Assembly: GCA_946478305.1 (NCBI GenBank)
Contig: CAMLBO010000047.1
Location: forward strand, 1 to 35,588
DNA length: 35,588 bases
Source: an uncultured Enterobacterales bacterium
GTDB taxonomy: Bacteria > Pseudomonadota > Gammaproteobacteria > Enterobacterales > Enterobacteriaceae
Direction: 5' to 3'
Part shown: positions 15,335 through 24,055 of the stretch, piece after piece
Layout of the letters: every line of letters begins with the position of its first letter
Numbering within the stretch: position 1 is the stretch's first letter
Notes under the pieces: generated by a model
Told to the model about the DNA's origin: nothing
What the model saw: only the letters and a program-made list of their open reading frames with translations
The model's database searches: none
Program-made: the position numbers and the translations under genes

Positions 15335-16771
15335 ATGAGTAAGGTTTCTATTGCTATACCGGACGGCTTTATCCTTGGCGCGGCAGCCTCTGCCTGGCAA
15401 ACCGAAGGCTGGAGCGGGAAAAAGTCCGGTCAAGATTCGTATCTCGACCTGTGGTACAAAAATCACCGCCACGTCTGGCACAACGGCTATGGTCCGGCGA
15501 AAGCCACTGATTTTTACCACCGTTATAAAGAGGACGTGGCGCTGATGAAGGCCAGCGGCCTGACGCATTACCGCACCTCGATTAACTGGTCGCGTTTCTT
15601 TACCGATTACGAGTTGGGCAGGGTGGATGAAGAGTACGCTGCCTACATCGACAGCTATCTCGATGAGATGAAACGTCAGGGCATCGAGCCGATGCTCTGC
15701 CTTGAGCACTATGAATTACCGGCGTATCTGATAGAAAAATATGACGGCTGGAGTTCGAAGAAAGTGGTCGAACTGTTCGTGCTTTATGCCGAGAAAGTGT
15801 TTGCGCGCTTTGCGGGCAAAGTCAGCCGCTGGTTTACATTTAACGAGCCGGTGGTAGTGCAGACACGGGTTTATCTGGACGCGATCCGCTGGCCGTTCGA
15901 GCAGAACACCGGCAAATGGATGCAGTGGAATCACCATAAAGTGCTGGCAACCGCCAAAGTGGTCGAACTGTTCCGCCGCCGAGGGTATGACAGCCACGGC
16001 AGCATCGGTGTGATCCTCAACCCTGAAGTCACCTATGCCCGTTCCTCAGCGCCGCATGACCGGCAGGCGGCGCATTTGTACGATCTCTTTTATAACCGCG
16101 TCTTTTTAGACCCGATGATCAAAGGGGAGTATCCGCAGGAGTTGCTGGATCTATTGCAAAAGCACGACGTGCATTTCGATTATTCAGAGCAGGAACTGGC
16201 GGTGATCCGAAATAACACCGTTGATGAAGTGGGGATCAATCTTTATTACCCGCACCGCGTGAAAGCCCCGAGCCGTGGATGGAATAAAGAGACGCCCTTC
16301 CACCCGGCTTTCTATTATGAACATTTTGAACTGCCGGGCCGGCGGATGAACACGTCGCGCGGCTGGGAAATCTACCCCAAAATTGTCTATGACATGGCGA
16401 TGCGCATAAAAACCGAGTACGGCAATATTCCGTGGTTTATTGCCGAAAACGGGATGGGCATTGAAAACGAAGGGCGCTTCCGCGATGCCGCCAGCGGCGA
16501 AATCCAGGACGATTACCGCATTGAATTTGTTGCCGAACATCTTTATTGGGCGCTGAAAGCCCGCGAAGAGGGGGCGAACTGCGGCGGCTATATGCTGTGG
16601 GCCTTTACTGACAACGTTTCACCCATGAATGCGTTTAAAAACCGCTATGGCCTGATCGAAATCGATCTCGACGATAACCGTAACCGCCATCAGAAAAAGT
16701 CATCGCACTGGTTTAAATCACTGAGCGAATCCGGCGTGCTTTCATTAACGCTGGACGACGAAGATAAATAA
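15335..16771 (+). CDS. Glycoside hydrolase family 1, 6-phospho-beta-glucosidase
   Basis: 478 residues from the ATG at 15335 (AGAGG six bases upstream; a GTG three bases earlier is less well spaced). The GH1 retaining-glycosidase signatures are intact: acid/base E171 in FTFNEP and nucleophile E371 in FIAENGMG. The C-terminal KNRYGLIEID segment matches the loop that binds the 6-phosphate in phospho-beta-glucosidases such as AscB and BglA. It would cleave the phosphorylated beta-glucoside delivered by the PTS in the cytoplasm to glucose-6-phosphate and an aglycone or glucose. It starts 32 bases after EIIC and ends 13 bases before EIIB. Confidence 0.93.
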   Translation: MSKVSIAIPDGFILGAAASAWQTEGWSGKKSGQDSYLDLWYKNHRHVWHNGYGPAKATDFYHRYKEDVALMKASGLTHYRTSINWSRFFTDYELGRVDEEYAAYIDSYLDEMKRQGIEPMLCLEHYELPAYLIEKYDGWSSKKVVELFVLYAEKVFARFAGKVSRWFTFNEPVVVQTRVYLDAIRWPFEQNTGKWMQWNHHKVLATAKVVELFRRRGYDSHGSIGVILNPEVTYARSSAPHDRQAAHLYDLFYNRVFLDPMIKGEYPQELLDLLQKHDVHFDYSEQELAVIRNNTVDEVGINLYYPHRVKAPSRGWNKETPFHPAFYYEHFELPGRRMNTSRGWEIYPKIVYDMAMRIKTEYGNIPWFIAENGMGIENEGRFRDAASGEIQDDYRIEFVAEHLYWALKAREEGANCGGYMLWAFTDNVSPMNAFKNRYGLIEIDLDDNRNRHQKKSSHWFKSLSESGVLSLTLDDEDK

Positions 16772-16784
16772 TCGAGGGAATTGC

Positions 16785-17102
16785 ATGAAACGTATCGTAC
16801 TGGCCTGTTCAGCAGGTATGTCCACTTCGCTGGTGGTCACAAAAATGGAAAAAGAGGTCGCGGCGCGCGGTCTGGAATACCAAATCTACGCCATTCCCGA
16901 GCAGGATCTGCGCGATGAACTGGAACAATATGCGCAGGATGTGGTGGTGGTGCTGCTTGGCCCGCAGGTGCGCTTCAAGCTGACCGAGAATAAAAAACTG
17001 ACAGATCGCTACAACATCCCGATCGCCATCATAGATTCGGTGGCTTATGGCACTTTGAACGGTGCGAAAGTACTGGATCAGGCACTGAGTTTGCTACACT
17101 AG
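16785..17102 (+). CDS. PTS lactose/cellobiose-family EIIB
   Basis: 105 residues, the usual size of stand-alone cellobiose EIIB proteins. The phospho-cysteine is C8 in VLACSAGMSTSLVV, which forms the P-loop-like anion site. VVVVLLGPQVRFK and the late IDSVAYGTLNGAKVL region are typical of the family. It accepts phosphate from the EIIA encoded at 13328-13660 and transfers it to the sugar during transport by EIIC. RBS GAGGG lies seven bases before the ATG. Confidence 0.93.
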   Translation: MKRIVLACSAGMSTSLVVTKMEKEVAARGLEYQIYAIPEQDLRDELEQYAQDVVVVLLGPQVRFKLTENKKLTDRYNIPIAIIDSVAYGTLNGAKVLDQALSLLH

Positions 17103-17115
17103 GCGCGGCTAAAAA

Positions 17116-17142
17116 TCCGGTATGCCAATCAGGTATGCCGGA
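17116..17142. promoter_or_regulatory. Twin GGTATGCC sites forming a hairpin before the GntR-type gene
   Basis: GGTATGCC occurs at 17119-17126 and 17132-17139. The two lie in flanks TCCGG (17116-17120) and CCGGA (17138-17142), so the RNA can fold into an 11-bp stem with two G-U pairs and the loop AATCA. There is no T-run. The left copy continues as GGTATGCCAA, the reverse complement of the TTGGCATACC in site 3. It could be a double operator for self-control of the regulator, an intercistronic hairpin, or both. Confidence 0.5.
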
Positions 17143-17176
17143 TCCTATTCATGGTTCGGGGCATTAGGGTGGAAGT

Positions 17177-17950
17177 GTGGAAAAGGGCGCGGTTTCGCAG
17201 GAACGTAAGCAGTATCAGGAAATAGGTCATGACCTGCGGGAGAAAATCCAGCAGGGGCATTTTGCTATTGGCACGCGTTTGCCGCCTGAACGAAACATGG
17301 CTGAAACCTACGGCGTCAGCCGCACCATTGTGCGCGAAGCCTTGCTGATGCTGGAGCTGGAAGGAACGGTGGATATCCGCCAGGGTTCCGGCGTGTATGT
17401 GATCCGTATTCCTTCGGCAGAAGAGGGACAGGACGACCTGCTCTATCAGGGCCAGATTGGACCTTTTGAGATTTTACAGGCGCGGCAACTGCTCGAGAGC
17501 AACATTGCCGCGTTTGCCGCCAAGATGGCGACCAAAAACGATATCGAAAACCTGCGCCGTACGCTGGAGCAGGAGCAGAGTGCCATTGTGGCTAACGACG
17601 AAAGTGGTGATAACGACCGCCTGTTCCACCTGCTGATCGCCGGTGCGACGCAAAATCAGATGCTGCTCGATTCAGTTAAAAACATCTGGCTGCACCGGGA
17701 TTCCAGCCCGCTGTGGAAGCAGTTACATAGCCATATCGCCACCCGGGGTTACCGGCTGAAGTGGTTGGCGGACCACCAGAATATTCTGGCCGCACTGCGA
17801 CGCCGCGATGTCATGGGCTCATATCAGGCCATGTGGCAGCATATGGAAAACGTCAAAAATACCCTGATGGAACTCTCCGACGTGGATGCGCCGGAGTTCG
17901 ATGGGTATCTGTTTGAGTCGGTGCCCATTTTTCAGGGCAAGTTGGTGTAA
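17177..17950 (+). CDS. UxuR-like GntR/FCD-family regulator
   Basis: 257 residues from a GTG start with AGGGTGGA close upstream. The N-terminal winged helix (about 10-75) reads KQYQEIGHDLREKIQQG ... RLPPERNMAETYGVSRTIVREALLMLE, and the C-terminal FCD domain begins at GPFEILQARQLLESNIAAFAA. This opening of the FCD domain, FHLLIAGATQN, and the ending DGYLFES resemble E. coli UxuR and ExuR. Those regulators respond to hexuronate metabolites, but here the gene closes a beta-glucoside PTS operon, so the effector has probably changed. TTGG-N4-CCAA sites in the cluster are its likely targets. The gene is convergent with galR, 15 bases apart. Confidence 0.85.
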   Translation: MEKGAVSQERKQYQEIGHDLREKIQQGHFAIGTRLPPERNMAETYGVSRTIVREALLMLELEGTVDIRQGSGVYVIRIPSAEEGQDDLLYQGQIGPFEILQARQLLESNIAAFAAKMATKNDIENLRRTLEQEQSAIVANDESGDNDRLFHLLIAGATQNQMLLDSVKNIWLHRDSSPLWKQLHSHIATRGYRLKWLADHQNILAALRRRDVMGSYQAMWQHMENVKNTLMELSDVDAPEFDGYLFESVPIFQGKLV

Positions 17951-17965
17951 CGAAGGGAAATCTGC

Positions 17966-18970
17966 CTACACCGCCGGGCCGCTCACCGAGTGGCGGCGCA
18001 CTAACGTCGGGCTGAACATGTGGGTGGTTTCCGGCAGCGGCTGCCCTTTGGCTAAGGCGAGAGCCAACTGCGCCGCCTGATTGGCCATCGCCACCACCGG
18101 ATAGCGCACCGTGGTCAGACGCGGGCGCAGATAGCGGGAAATCAGCACATCATCAAAACCAATCAGTGAAATTTCCCCTGGTACCTCAATGCTGTTGTCA
18201 CTCAGTACCGACAGCGCACCGGCGGCCATGGAGTCGTTGTAGCAGGTGACCGCCGTGAAGCTGCGCCCCAGCCCCAGTAAATCCGCCATCGCCTGCTCGC
18301 CGCCGATCTCATCCGGTTCGCCATAGGCAATCAGTTTGTCATCCACCGGAATGTTGTGCTCTTTCAGTGCGTCCAGATAGCCCTGCAAACGATCGGTGGC
18401 ATCGGAAATACCGTGGTTTGAACATAAAATAGCAATACGCTGGTGTCCGCTCTGAATCAGATGACGTGTCGCCAGCCAGGCGCCGTGGCGGTCATCCAGC
18501 GCCACACAGCGCTGTTCAAAATCGGGTAGGGTACGGTTAATCAGCACCATGCCGGGGATCTGTTTCATCAGGCTTTGCAGTTCGTCATCTGACAGCATTT
18601 TGGCGTGAACCACCAGTGCCGCGCAGCGGTGACGGATCAGTTGTTCAATCGCCTGCCGTTCTTTATCGACATTATGATAGCCGTTGCCGATCAGCAGAAA
18701 ATTACCTGTGGCATAGGCCACCTGTTCCACTGCTTTTACCATGGCACCAAAGAAAGGATCAGACACATCGGCGACAATCAGGCCAAGGGTTTCGGTCGAT
18801 TGCTGTGCCAGCGCACGCGCATTGGCATTCGGGTGATATTGCAGATGTTGCATGGCGCTCTGCACCGCTTCACGCGAGCTGTCGCTGGCCTTAGGGGAGT
18901 GGTTTATTACGCGTGAAACTGTCGCGACGGAAACACCCGCCAGTTTTGCAACATCTTTGATGGTAGCCAT
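17966..18970 (-). CDS. galR: GalR, galactose repressor
   Basis: 334 residues from the ATG at 18970; the frame is open upstream to 19075 but only MATIKDVAKLAGVSVATVSR matches the family start. E. coli GalR has 343 residues and shares PFFGAMVKAVEQVAY, GNGYHNVDKERQAIEQL, CYNDSMAAGALSVL and SLIGFDDVLISRYLRPRLTTVRYP. It is a LacI-family repressor that releases gal operators when bound to galactose. A GalR operator lies 23 bases upstream of the start, consistent with autoregulation. In E. coli galR faces lysA directly; here the beta-glucoside cluster separates them. Confidence 0.95.
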   Translation of the reverse strand: MATIKDVAKLAGVSVATVSRVINHSPKASDSSREAVQSAMQHLQYHPNANARALAQQSTETLGLIVADVSDPFFGAMVKAVEQVAYATGNFLLIGNGYHNVDKERQAIEQLIRHRCAALVVHAKMLSDDELQSLMKQIPGMVLINRTLPDFEQRCVALDDRHGAWLATRHLIQSGHQRIAILCSNHGISDATDRLQGYLDALKEHNIPVDDKLIAYGEPDEIGGEQAMADLLGLGRSFTAVTCYNDSMAAGALSVLSDNSIEVPGEISLIGFDDVLISRYLRPRLTTVRYPVVAMANQAAQLALALAKGQPLPETTHMFSPTLVRRHSVSGPAV

Positions 18971-18992
18971 TACACGTCCGAAATTTGTGTGA

Positions 18993-19008
18993 GGGTAAGC
19001 GTTTACAC
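18993..19008. promoter_or_regulatory. GalR/GalS operator
   Basis: GGGTAAGCGTTTACAC matches the 16-bp GalR consensus GTGKNANCGNTTNCAC at every defined position except the second. It lies between galR and the divergent BisC-type gene and most likely autoregulates galR. Confidence 0.8.
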
Positions 19009-19236
19009 TATCAGTTTTGCGGAAAAAGCGCGGTGGAGCAAGGGATGGAGATCGCAACTTTGTGATGCAAGGCAATGTTTTGTGGATTGCTCGCTGGCAG
19101 GTAAACCCCGATTGAGGGGAGTTTTACCTGCCAACCTTCCCGATTATCGATATTTGTGCTTTGAGTTCCCGCCACCCGCAATGCTATTTTTAACCCTATT
19201 CACTTGCCGATAATAATAATCCCATCTGAGAACAAC

Positions 19237-21498
19237 ATGACAATCAAACGCTATCCGCAACTGGCTCACTGGGGAGCCTATACCGCCGTGGTTGAAGACG
19301 GGCGACTGATCCGCTGCGAGCCTTATTCTGCGGATGCCGATCCTTCGCCGTTGCTCGATTCTATCGTCCCGCTGGTTTACTCCGACAAACGTATCCGCAA
19401 ACCGGCGGTACGCCGTTTATGGCTGCAAAAACGTGAAAACAGTGACCGCACGCTGCGCGGTAAAGAAGAGTTCGTCGAAGTTGACTGGGATCTGGCGCTG
19501 GATCTGGTGGCGGAAGAGAACAAACGCGTGCGTGACCGCTACGGCGCCTCGGGTATTTTCAACGGCTCATACGGCTGGTCCTCCGCCGGTCGCCTGCACC
19601 ATGCGCGATCCCTGGTGAGGCGTTTTTATTTCACCGGCGGTGGTGGGGTGGATCAGCAGGGCAACTACAGCTGGGGCTCGGCGCAGTTCTTTCTGCCCTA
19701 TGTGATTGGCACCTTTACGCCGATGACCGGGCGCGTCACCTCGTGGCCTAGCGTGGTGGACAATGCGGAGATCCTGTTGGCCTTTGGTGGTTTGGCATTG
19801 AAAAATGCTCAGGTGGCGTCCGGCGGTGCCGTGGAACACACGCTGAAACCGGCGCTTGAGCAGTTGGCGAAAAAAGGCACGCCGGTGATTAACATCAGCC
19901 CGATGCGTGATGATTGCCCGGCCTTCCTGAATGCGGAGTGGATCCCTATCCGCCCGAATACCGACGCCGCCTTGATGATGGCGATTGCCTTCGAAATTCA
20001 GCAGCAGGGCGCGCAGGACGATGCCTTCCTCGCCAGCCACTGTGTAGGATATCCGCAACTGGCGGCCTATTTACAGGGTAAAACCGACGGCGTGGCGAAA
20101 ACGCCTGAGTGGGCGAGCGATATTACGGGCATTCCGGCGGAGCGCATTGCCCGGCTGGCGCAGCAGCTGATTGGCGTGCGCAGTTTCATCACCTGCTCTT
20201 ATTCAGTACAGCGTGCCCATCGCGGTGAACAGCCGTACTGGATGATGATTGCGCTTTCGGCGATGCTTGGACAAGTCGGTCTGCCGGGGGGCGGTTTCTC
20301 CTTTGGGCATGGTTCAATGAACAGCGTCGGCAACCCGCGTTTTGACACCCCGGGACCGGCAGTAAGCGCGGGGCCGAACCCGTCTGGGCTGTCGATCCCG
20401 GTCGCACGCATCAGCGACATGTTGCTCAACCCCGGCCAGCCCTATGAGTTTCAGGGCGAAACGCTGAGTTATCCCGATATCCATCTGGTGCACTGGTCTG
20501 GCGGTAACCCGTTCCATCATCATCAGCAGCTTAACCGGCTGGTGGAGGGTTGGCAGAAGCCGGACACAATTATTGTGCAGGACAATGTCTGGACCCCGGC
20601 TGCCAAAATGGCCGACATCGTGTTACCGGCCACGACCACGCTTGAACGCAACGACATCGGCGGTTCTTCCCGCGACCGCTTCGTGCTGGCGATGCATCAG
20701 GCCATTGCGCCGCAGCATCAGGCGCGTAATGACTTCGACATTTTTGCCGATCTGGCTGAGCGTCTGGGCTACCGTGAACAATTTACTCAGGGCCGCGACG
20801 AAGATGCCTGGCTGCGCCATATCTATCAAAAATGCGGCGAAGCGCAAAACGGTACCGGTGTGGAATGGCCGGAATTTGAACGCTTCTGGGAGCGCGGTTT
20901 TGTTGAATTACCGATGCCGCAGAAAGATTTCGTCTTCTTTGAGGAGTTCCGCAAGAGCCCGCGTGCTAACCCGCTGGGTACGCAAAGCGGCAAAATCGAG
21001 CTGTTCTGCGAGAAGATCGCCAGTTACGGTTACCACGATTTCGCCGGTCATCCTGAATGGAAACCACCGGTGGAGTGGCTGGGTTCTGACACGGCCAAAC
21101 AGTGGCCGTTGCATCTGATCTCCATTCAGCCGAAAGATCGTTTGCACAGCCAACTGGACCAGTCACCCCTCGCGCAGTCGAACAAAACGGCGGGTAAAGA
21201 AACGTTGATGATGCACCCGGAGGATGCCGCAGGGCGTGGGCTGCAAAATGGCGCGCTGGTTAAAGTGTCCAACGATCGTGGCAGCTGTCTGGCAGGCGTA
21301 TCGCTTAACGACGGCATTACCCGTGGCGTGGTGCTGATGGCAACCGGTGCCTGGTTTGATCCGGGCTTTGGCGGCCAATGGAAAGAGACAGAGCAGGCGG
21401 GTAACCCTAACGTACTGACGCTGGATATCGGCACCTCACCGTTGACCCAAGGGCCGAACGCCATGAGTTGCTTAGTGGAGGTTGCGCTGCATTCTTGA
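19237..21498 (+). CDS. BisC-family molybdopterin S/N-oxide reductase
   Basis: 753 residues from the ATG at 19237; the extension to 19204 starts at TTG and codes for an implausible MPIIIIPSENN. There is no Tat signal and no N-terminal iron-sulfur cysteine motif, so this is a cytoplasmic member of the DMSO reductase family, like biotin sulfoxide reductase. Landmarks are SYGWSSAGRLHHA (about 111-123), GNYSWGSAQ with S145 the predicted molybdenum ligand, NPFHHHQQLNRL, and the dinucleotide-cofactor segment near the C-terminus (HSQLDQSP ... TQGPNAMS). Such enzymes reduce biotin sulfoxide, methionine sulfoxide or similar compounds. The substrate here is not proven. Its position between galR and omrA is not that of E. 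coli bisC. Confidence 0.88.
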   Translation: MTIKRYPQLAHWGAYTAVVEDGRLIRCEPYSADADPSPLLDSIVPLVYSDKRIRKPAVRRLWLQKRENSDRTLRGKEEFVEVDWDLALDLVAEENKRVRDRYGASGIFNGSYGWSSAGRLHHARSLVRRFYFTGGGGVDQQGNYSWGSAQFFLPYVIGTFTPMTGRVTSWPSVVDNAEILLAFGGLALKNAQVASGGAVEHTLKPALEQLAKKGTPVINISPMRDDCPAFLNAEWIPIRPNTDAALMMAIAFEIQQQGAQDDAFLASHCVGYPQLAAYLQGKTDGVAKTPEWASDITGIPAERIARLAQQLIGVRSFITCSYSVQRAHRGEQPYWMMIALSAMLGQVGLPGGGFSFGHGSMNSVGNPRFDTPGPAVSAGPNPSGLSIPVARISDMLLNPGQPYEFQGETLSYPDIHLVHWSGGNPFHHHQQLNRLVEGWQKPDTIIVQDNVWTPAAKMADIVLPATTTLERNDIGGSSRDRFVLAMHQAIAPQHQARNDFDIFADLAERLGYREQFTQGRDEDAWLRHIYQKCGEAQNGTGVEWPEFERFWERGFVELPMPQKDFVFFEEFRKSPRANPLGTQSGKIELFCEKIASYGYHDFAGHPEWKPPVEWLGSDTAKQWPLHLISIQPKDRLHSQLDQSPLAQSNKTAGKETLMMHPEDAAGRGLQNGALVKVSNDRGSCLAGVSLNDGITRGVVLMATGAWFDPGFGGQWKETEQAGNPNVLTLDIGTSPLTQGPNAMSCLVEVALHS

Positions 21499-21527
21499 CG
21501 CCGTGACCCCATCAAATTTTATCGGGT

Positions 21528-21570
21528 AACTGCCTGATGTTTCATGAATGTGTGAACTCAGGCAGTTTTT
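21528..21570 (+). terminator. Rho-independent terminator after the BisC-type gene
   Basis: AACTGCCTGA (21528-21537) pairs with TCAGGCAGTT (21558-21567), followed by more T (GTTTTTC). It separates the reductase gene from the small RNA gene. Confidence 0.85.
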
Positions 21571-21579
21571 CACCACTGG

Positions 21580-21643
21580 TTACACTTTGCGGGAATATGT
21601 TGCGATTGGCTGCTGGCTGCACATTAGTCAAAGCAGCTAGATT
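21580..21643 (+). promoter_or_regulatory. omrA promoter with likely OmpR-binding region
   Basis: TAGATT at 21638-21643 is a good -10 hexamer six bases before the RNA start, but no -35 hexamer is recognisable at 21614-21620, as expected for an activator-dependent promoter. GTTACACTTTG...GAATATGT (21580-21600) resembles OmpR sites of the form TTTACATTTTGAAACAT. In E. coli, omrA and omrB are activated by phosphorylated OmpR. Confidence 0.6.
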
Positions 21644-21649
21644 AAACGT

Positions 21650-21742
21650 CCCAGAGGTATTGATTGGTGAATCATCAACGTGCTCTGTACGTTGATACCG
21701 ATTAGATTTGCACCAACCTACGCGGATGCGTAGGTTTTTTTT
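21650..21742 (+). ncRNA. omrA: OmrA/OmrB-family Hfq-dependent small RNA
   Basis: A 93-nt transcript is predicted. Its 5' end, CCCAGAGGTATTGATTGGTG, is identical to the conserved seed region of E. coli OmrA. The middle forms a stem (ATCAACGT with ACGTTGAT). The 3' part, TTGCACCAACCT followed by ACGCGGATGCGT and eight T, is the OmrA terminator with compensating base changes. Known role: under OmpR control it base-pairs through the seed to repress outer-membrane proteins (CirA, FecA, FepA, OmpT), CsgD and OmpR itself. It lies between galR and aas, as in E. coli, but only one copy is present. Confidence 0.95.
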
Positions 21743-21889
21743 GCCTAAAATTCGTGTTTCTCCGGTTTTGTATCCCGCATTTTCCTAAACTGTCCCCTGG
21801 CCGTCGTCAAAATCCTCCCTGCTGTAGTATGCTGTTTCTATAACCTTTTTCGTCCAAATTCCGGGATGGTTCATAAGGAGATGGCTCTG

Positions 21890-24055
21890 ATGTACAACTT
21901 TTTATTTTGGTTTTTCCGGCTGTTGTTCCGCTTGGCATTTCGTGTGACGGTGACGCCGGCTAACGCCAGCTTTAACTATCCTAAGTTATTGATAACACCT
22001 AACCATGTCTCGTTTATCGATGGCATCCTGCTGGTGTTGTTCCTGCCGGTCAAACCGGTATTCGCGGTTTATTCCAGCATCACCGAAAGCTGGTATATGC
22101 AGTGGCTGAAACCCTATGTGGATTTCGTACCACTGGATCCTACTAAACCGATGGCGATCAAACGCCTGGTGCGTGAGGTCGAAAAAGGCCGTCCTGTGGT
22201 GGTATTCCCTGAGGGGCGTATTACCGTTACCGGCTCTCTGATGAAAATTTACGACGGCGCAGCCTTTGTGGCGGCGAAGTCTCAGGCGACGGTCATTCCG
22301 GTGCGTATTGACGGCGCTGAGTACACGCCGTTTGGTCGCCTGTTCGGCAGCTTTAAAATCCGCTGGTTCCCGAAAATCACCATCAATATTTTGCCGCCGC
22401 AACAGGTGCCGATGCCGGATGCACCGCGTGCGCGTGAGCGCCGTGTATTGGCCGGGCAGAAACTGCATGACATCATGATGGATGCGCGGATGAACACCCG
22501 CGAGCCGGAAACCCTTTATCAGGCCTTGCTCTCCGCGCAGACCCGCTATGGTCGGCGCAAACCCTGCATTGCAGATATTGCTTTCAAAGAAGACAGCTAT
22601 CAGGGACTGCTGAAAAAATCTCTCGGCGTCAGCCGCATTCTGCAACGTTTTACTCAAGAAGGTGAACACGTCGGCATGCTGCTGCCGAACGCCACGATCA
22701 TGGCGGCGGCACTATTTGGCGCCTCCATGCGCAACCGTATTCCTGCGCTGCTCAACTATACCGCCGGTGCGAAAGGCATCAAAAGCGCGATGAAAGCTGC
22801 GCAGATTGAAACGATCATCACCTCACGTCAGTTTCTGGAGAAGGGGAAACTCACGCATCTGCCGGAAAATGTGCGGGAAGCGAAATGGGTTTATCTGGAA
22901 GATCTGAAAGACACCGTGACTACCGAAGATAAGTTGTGGATCCTGTTCCATCTGATCTTCCCGCGCCGGGCAATGCTGCCGCAAAAAGCCGACGACGTGG
23001 CGCTGGTGCTGTTCACTTCAGGCTCTGAAGGCAACCCAAAAGGCGTGGTGCACTCTCATGCCAGCCTGCTGGCGAACGTTGAGCAGATCCGCACCATCGC
23101 GGACTTCACGCCGCGCGACCGCTTTATGTCCTCTCTGCCGCTGTTCCACGCTTTCGGCCTGACGGTGGGCCTGTTGACGCCGCTCATCACCGGTGCGCGG
23201 GTGTTTCTCTACCCAAGCCCGCTGCATTACCGCATCGTACCGGAGTTGGTCTATGACCAGAACTGCACCGTTCTGTTTGGCACCTCGACCTTCCTTGGAA
23301 ATTACGCGCGCTTTGCCCACCCGTATGATTTCGCACGCCTGCGTTACGTGGTTGCCGGGGCCGAGAAGCTGTCTGAAAGCACCAAACAGATCTGGCAGGA
23401 CAAATTCGGCATCCGTATTCTGGAAGGTTATGGCGTGACGGAGTGCGCCCCGGTGGTGTCTATCAATGTGCCGATGGCGACCAAAATCAATACTGTTGGC
23501 CGCATCATGCCGGGCATGGAATCGCGCCTGATTAAGGTACCAGGGATTGAAGAGGGCGGGCGCTTACAACTGCGCGGTCCGAATATCATGAAAGGTTATC
23601 TGCGGGTTGAAAACCCAGGCGTGCTGGAAGTCCCTCAGGCTGAAAATGCTGAAGGGGAAATGCAGGCCGGTTGGTATGACACCGGCGATATCGTCACCCT
23701 TGATGAGCAGGGATTTTGCGCCATTAAAGGCCGCGTGAAGCGCTTCGCTAAACTGGCCGGTGAAATGGTGTCGCTGGAAAGCGTTGAGCAACTGGCGCTG
23801 AAAGCCTCGCCTGATGCTCAACATGCGGCGACTTCGCGCAGCGACAGCAGCAAAGGCGAAGCATTGGTGCTGTTTACCACCGACGGCGAACTGCGCCGCG
23901 ACGCGTTGTCGAAAGCCGCCCGCGACCTCGGACTGCCAGAACTGACCGTACCGCGCGATATCCGCGTGGTGAAAGCGCTGCCATTACTGGGCAGTGGCAA
24001 ACCTGATTTTGTCACCCTGCGCGAGATGGCAGAAAAACCGGAGAAAGAGGCATGA
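21890..24055 (+). CDS. aas: Aas: 2-acyl-glycerophosphoethanolamine acyltransferase / acyl-ACP synthetase
   Basis: 721 residues from the ATG at 21890, where AAGGAG is nine bases upstream; the ATG at 21881 abuts the RBS and is unlikely. It is a fusion of two domains, as in E. coli Aas (719). The N-terminal acyltransferase has the HX4D motif NHVSFID (H39, D44) and [10 protein letters not shown]. The C-terminal AMP-forming synthetase has [12 protein letters not shown] (about 374-386), YGVTE and WYDTGDIV. It activates fatty acids onto bound ACP and reacylates lysophosphatidylethanolamine at the inner membrane. Its stop overlaps the start of lplT (ATGA). Confidence 0.96.
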   Translation: MYNFLFWFFRLLFRLAFRVTVTPANASFNYPKLLITPNHVSFIDGILLVLFLPVKPVFAVYSSITESWYMQWLKPYVDFVPLDPTKPMAIKRLVREVEKGRPVVVFPEGRITVTGSLMKIYDGAAFVAAKSQATVIPVRIDGAEYTPFGRLFGSFKIRWFPKITINILPPQQVPMPDAPRARERRVLAGQKLHDIMMDARMNTREPETLYQALLSAQTRYGRRKPCIADIAFKEDSYQGLLKKSLGVSRILQRFTQEGEHVGMLLPNATIMAAALFGASMRNRIPALLNYTAGAKGIKSAMKAAQIETIITSRQFLEKGKLTHLPENVREAKWVYLEDLKDTVTTEDKLWILFHLIFPRRAMLPQKADDVALVLFTSGSEGNPKGVVHSHASLLANVEQIRTIADFTPRDRFMSSLPLFHAFGLTVGLLTPLITGARVFLYPSPLHYRIVPELVYDQNCTVLFGTSTFLGNYARFAHPYDFARLRYVVAGAEKLSESTKQIWQDKFGIRILEGYGVTECAPVVSINVPMATKINTVGRIMPGMESRLIKVPGIEEGGRLQLRGPNIMKGYLRVENPGVLEVPQAENAEGEMQAGWYDTGDIVTLDEQGFCAIKGRVKRFAKLAGEMVSLESVEQLALKASPDAQHAATSRSDSSKGEALVLFTTDGELRRDALSKAARDLGLPELTVPRDIRVVKALPLLGSGKPDFVTLREMAEKPEKEA

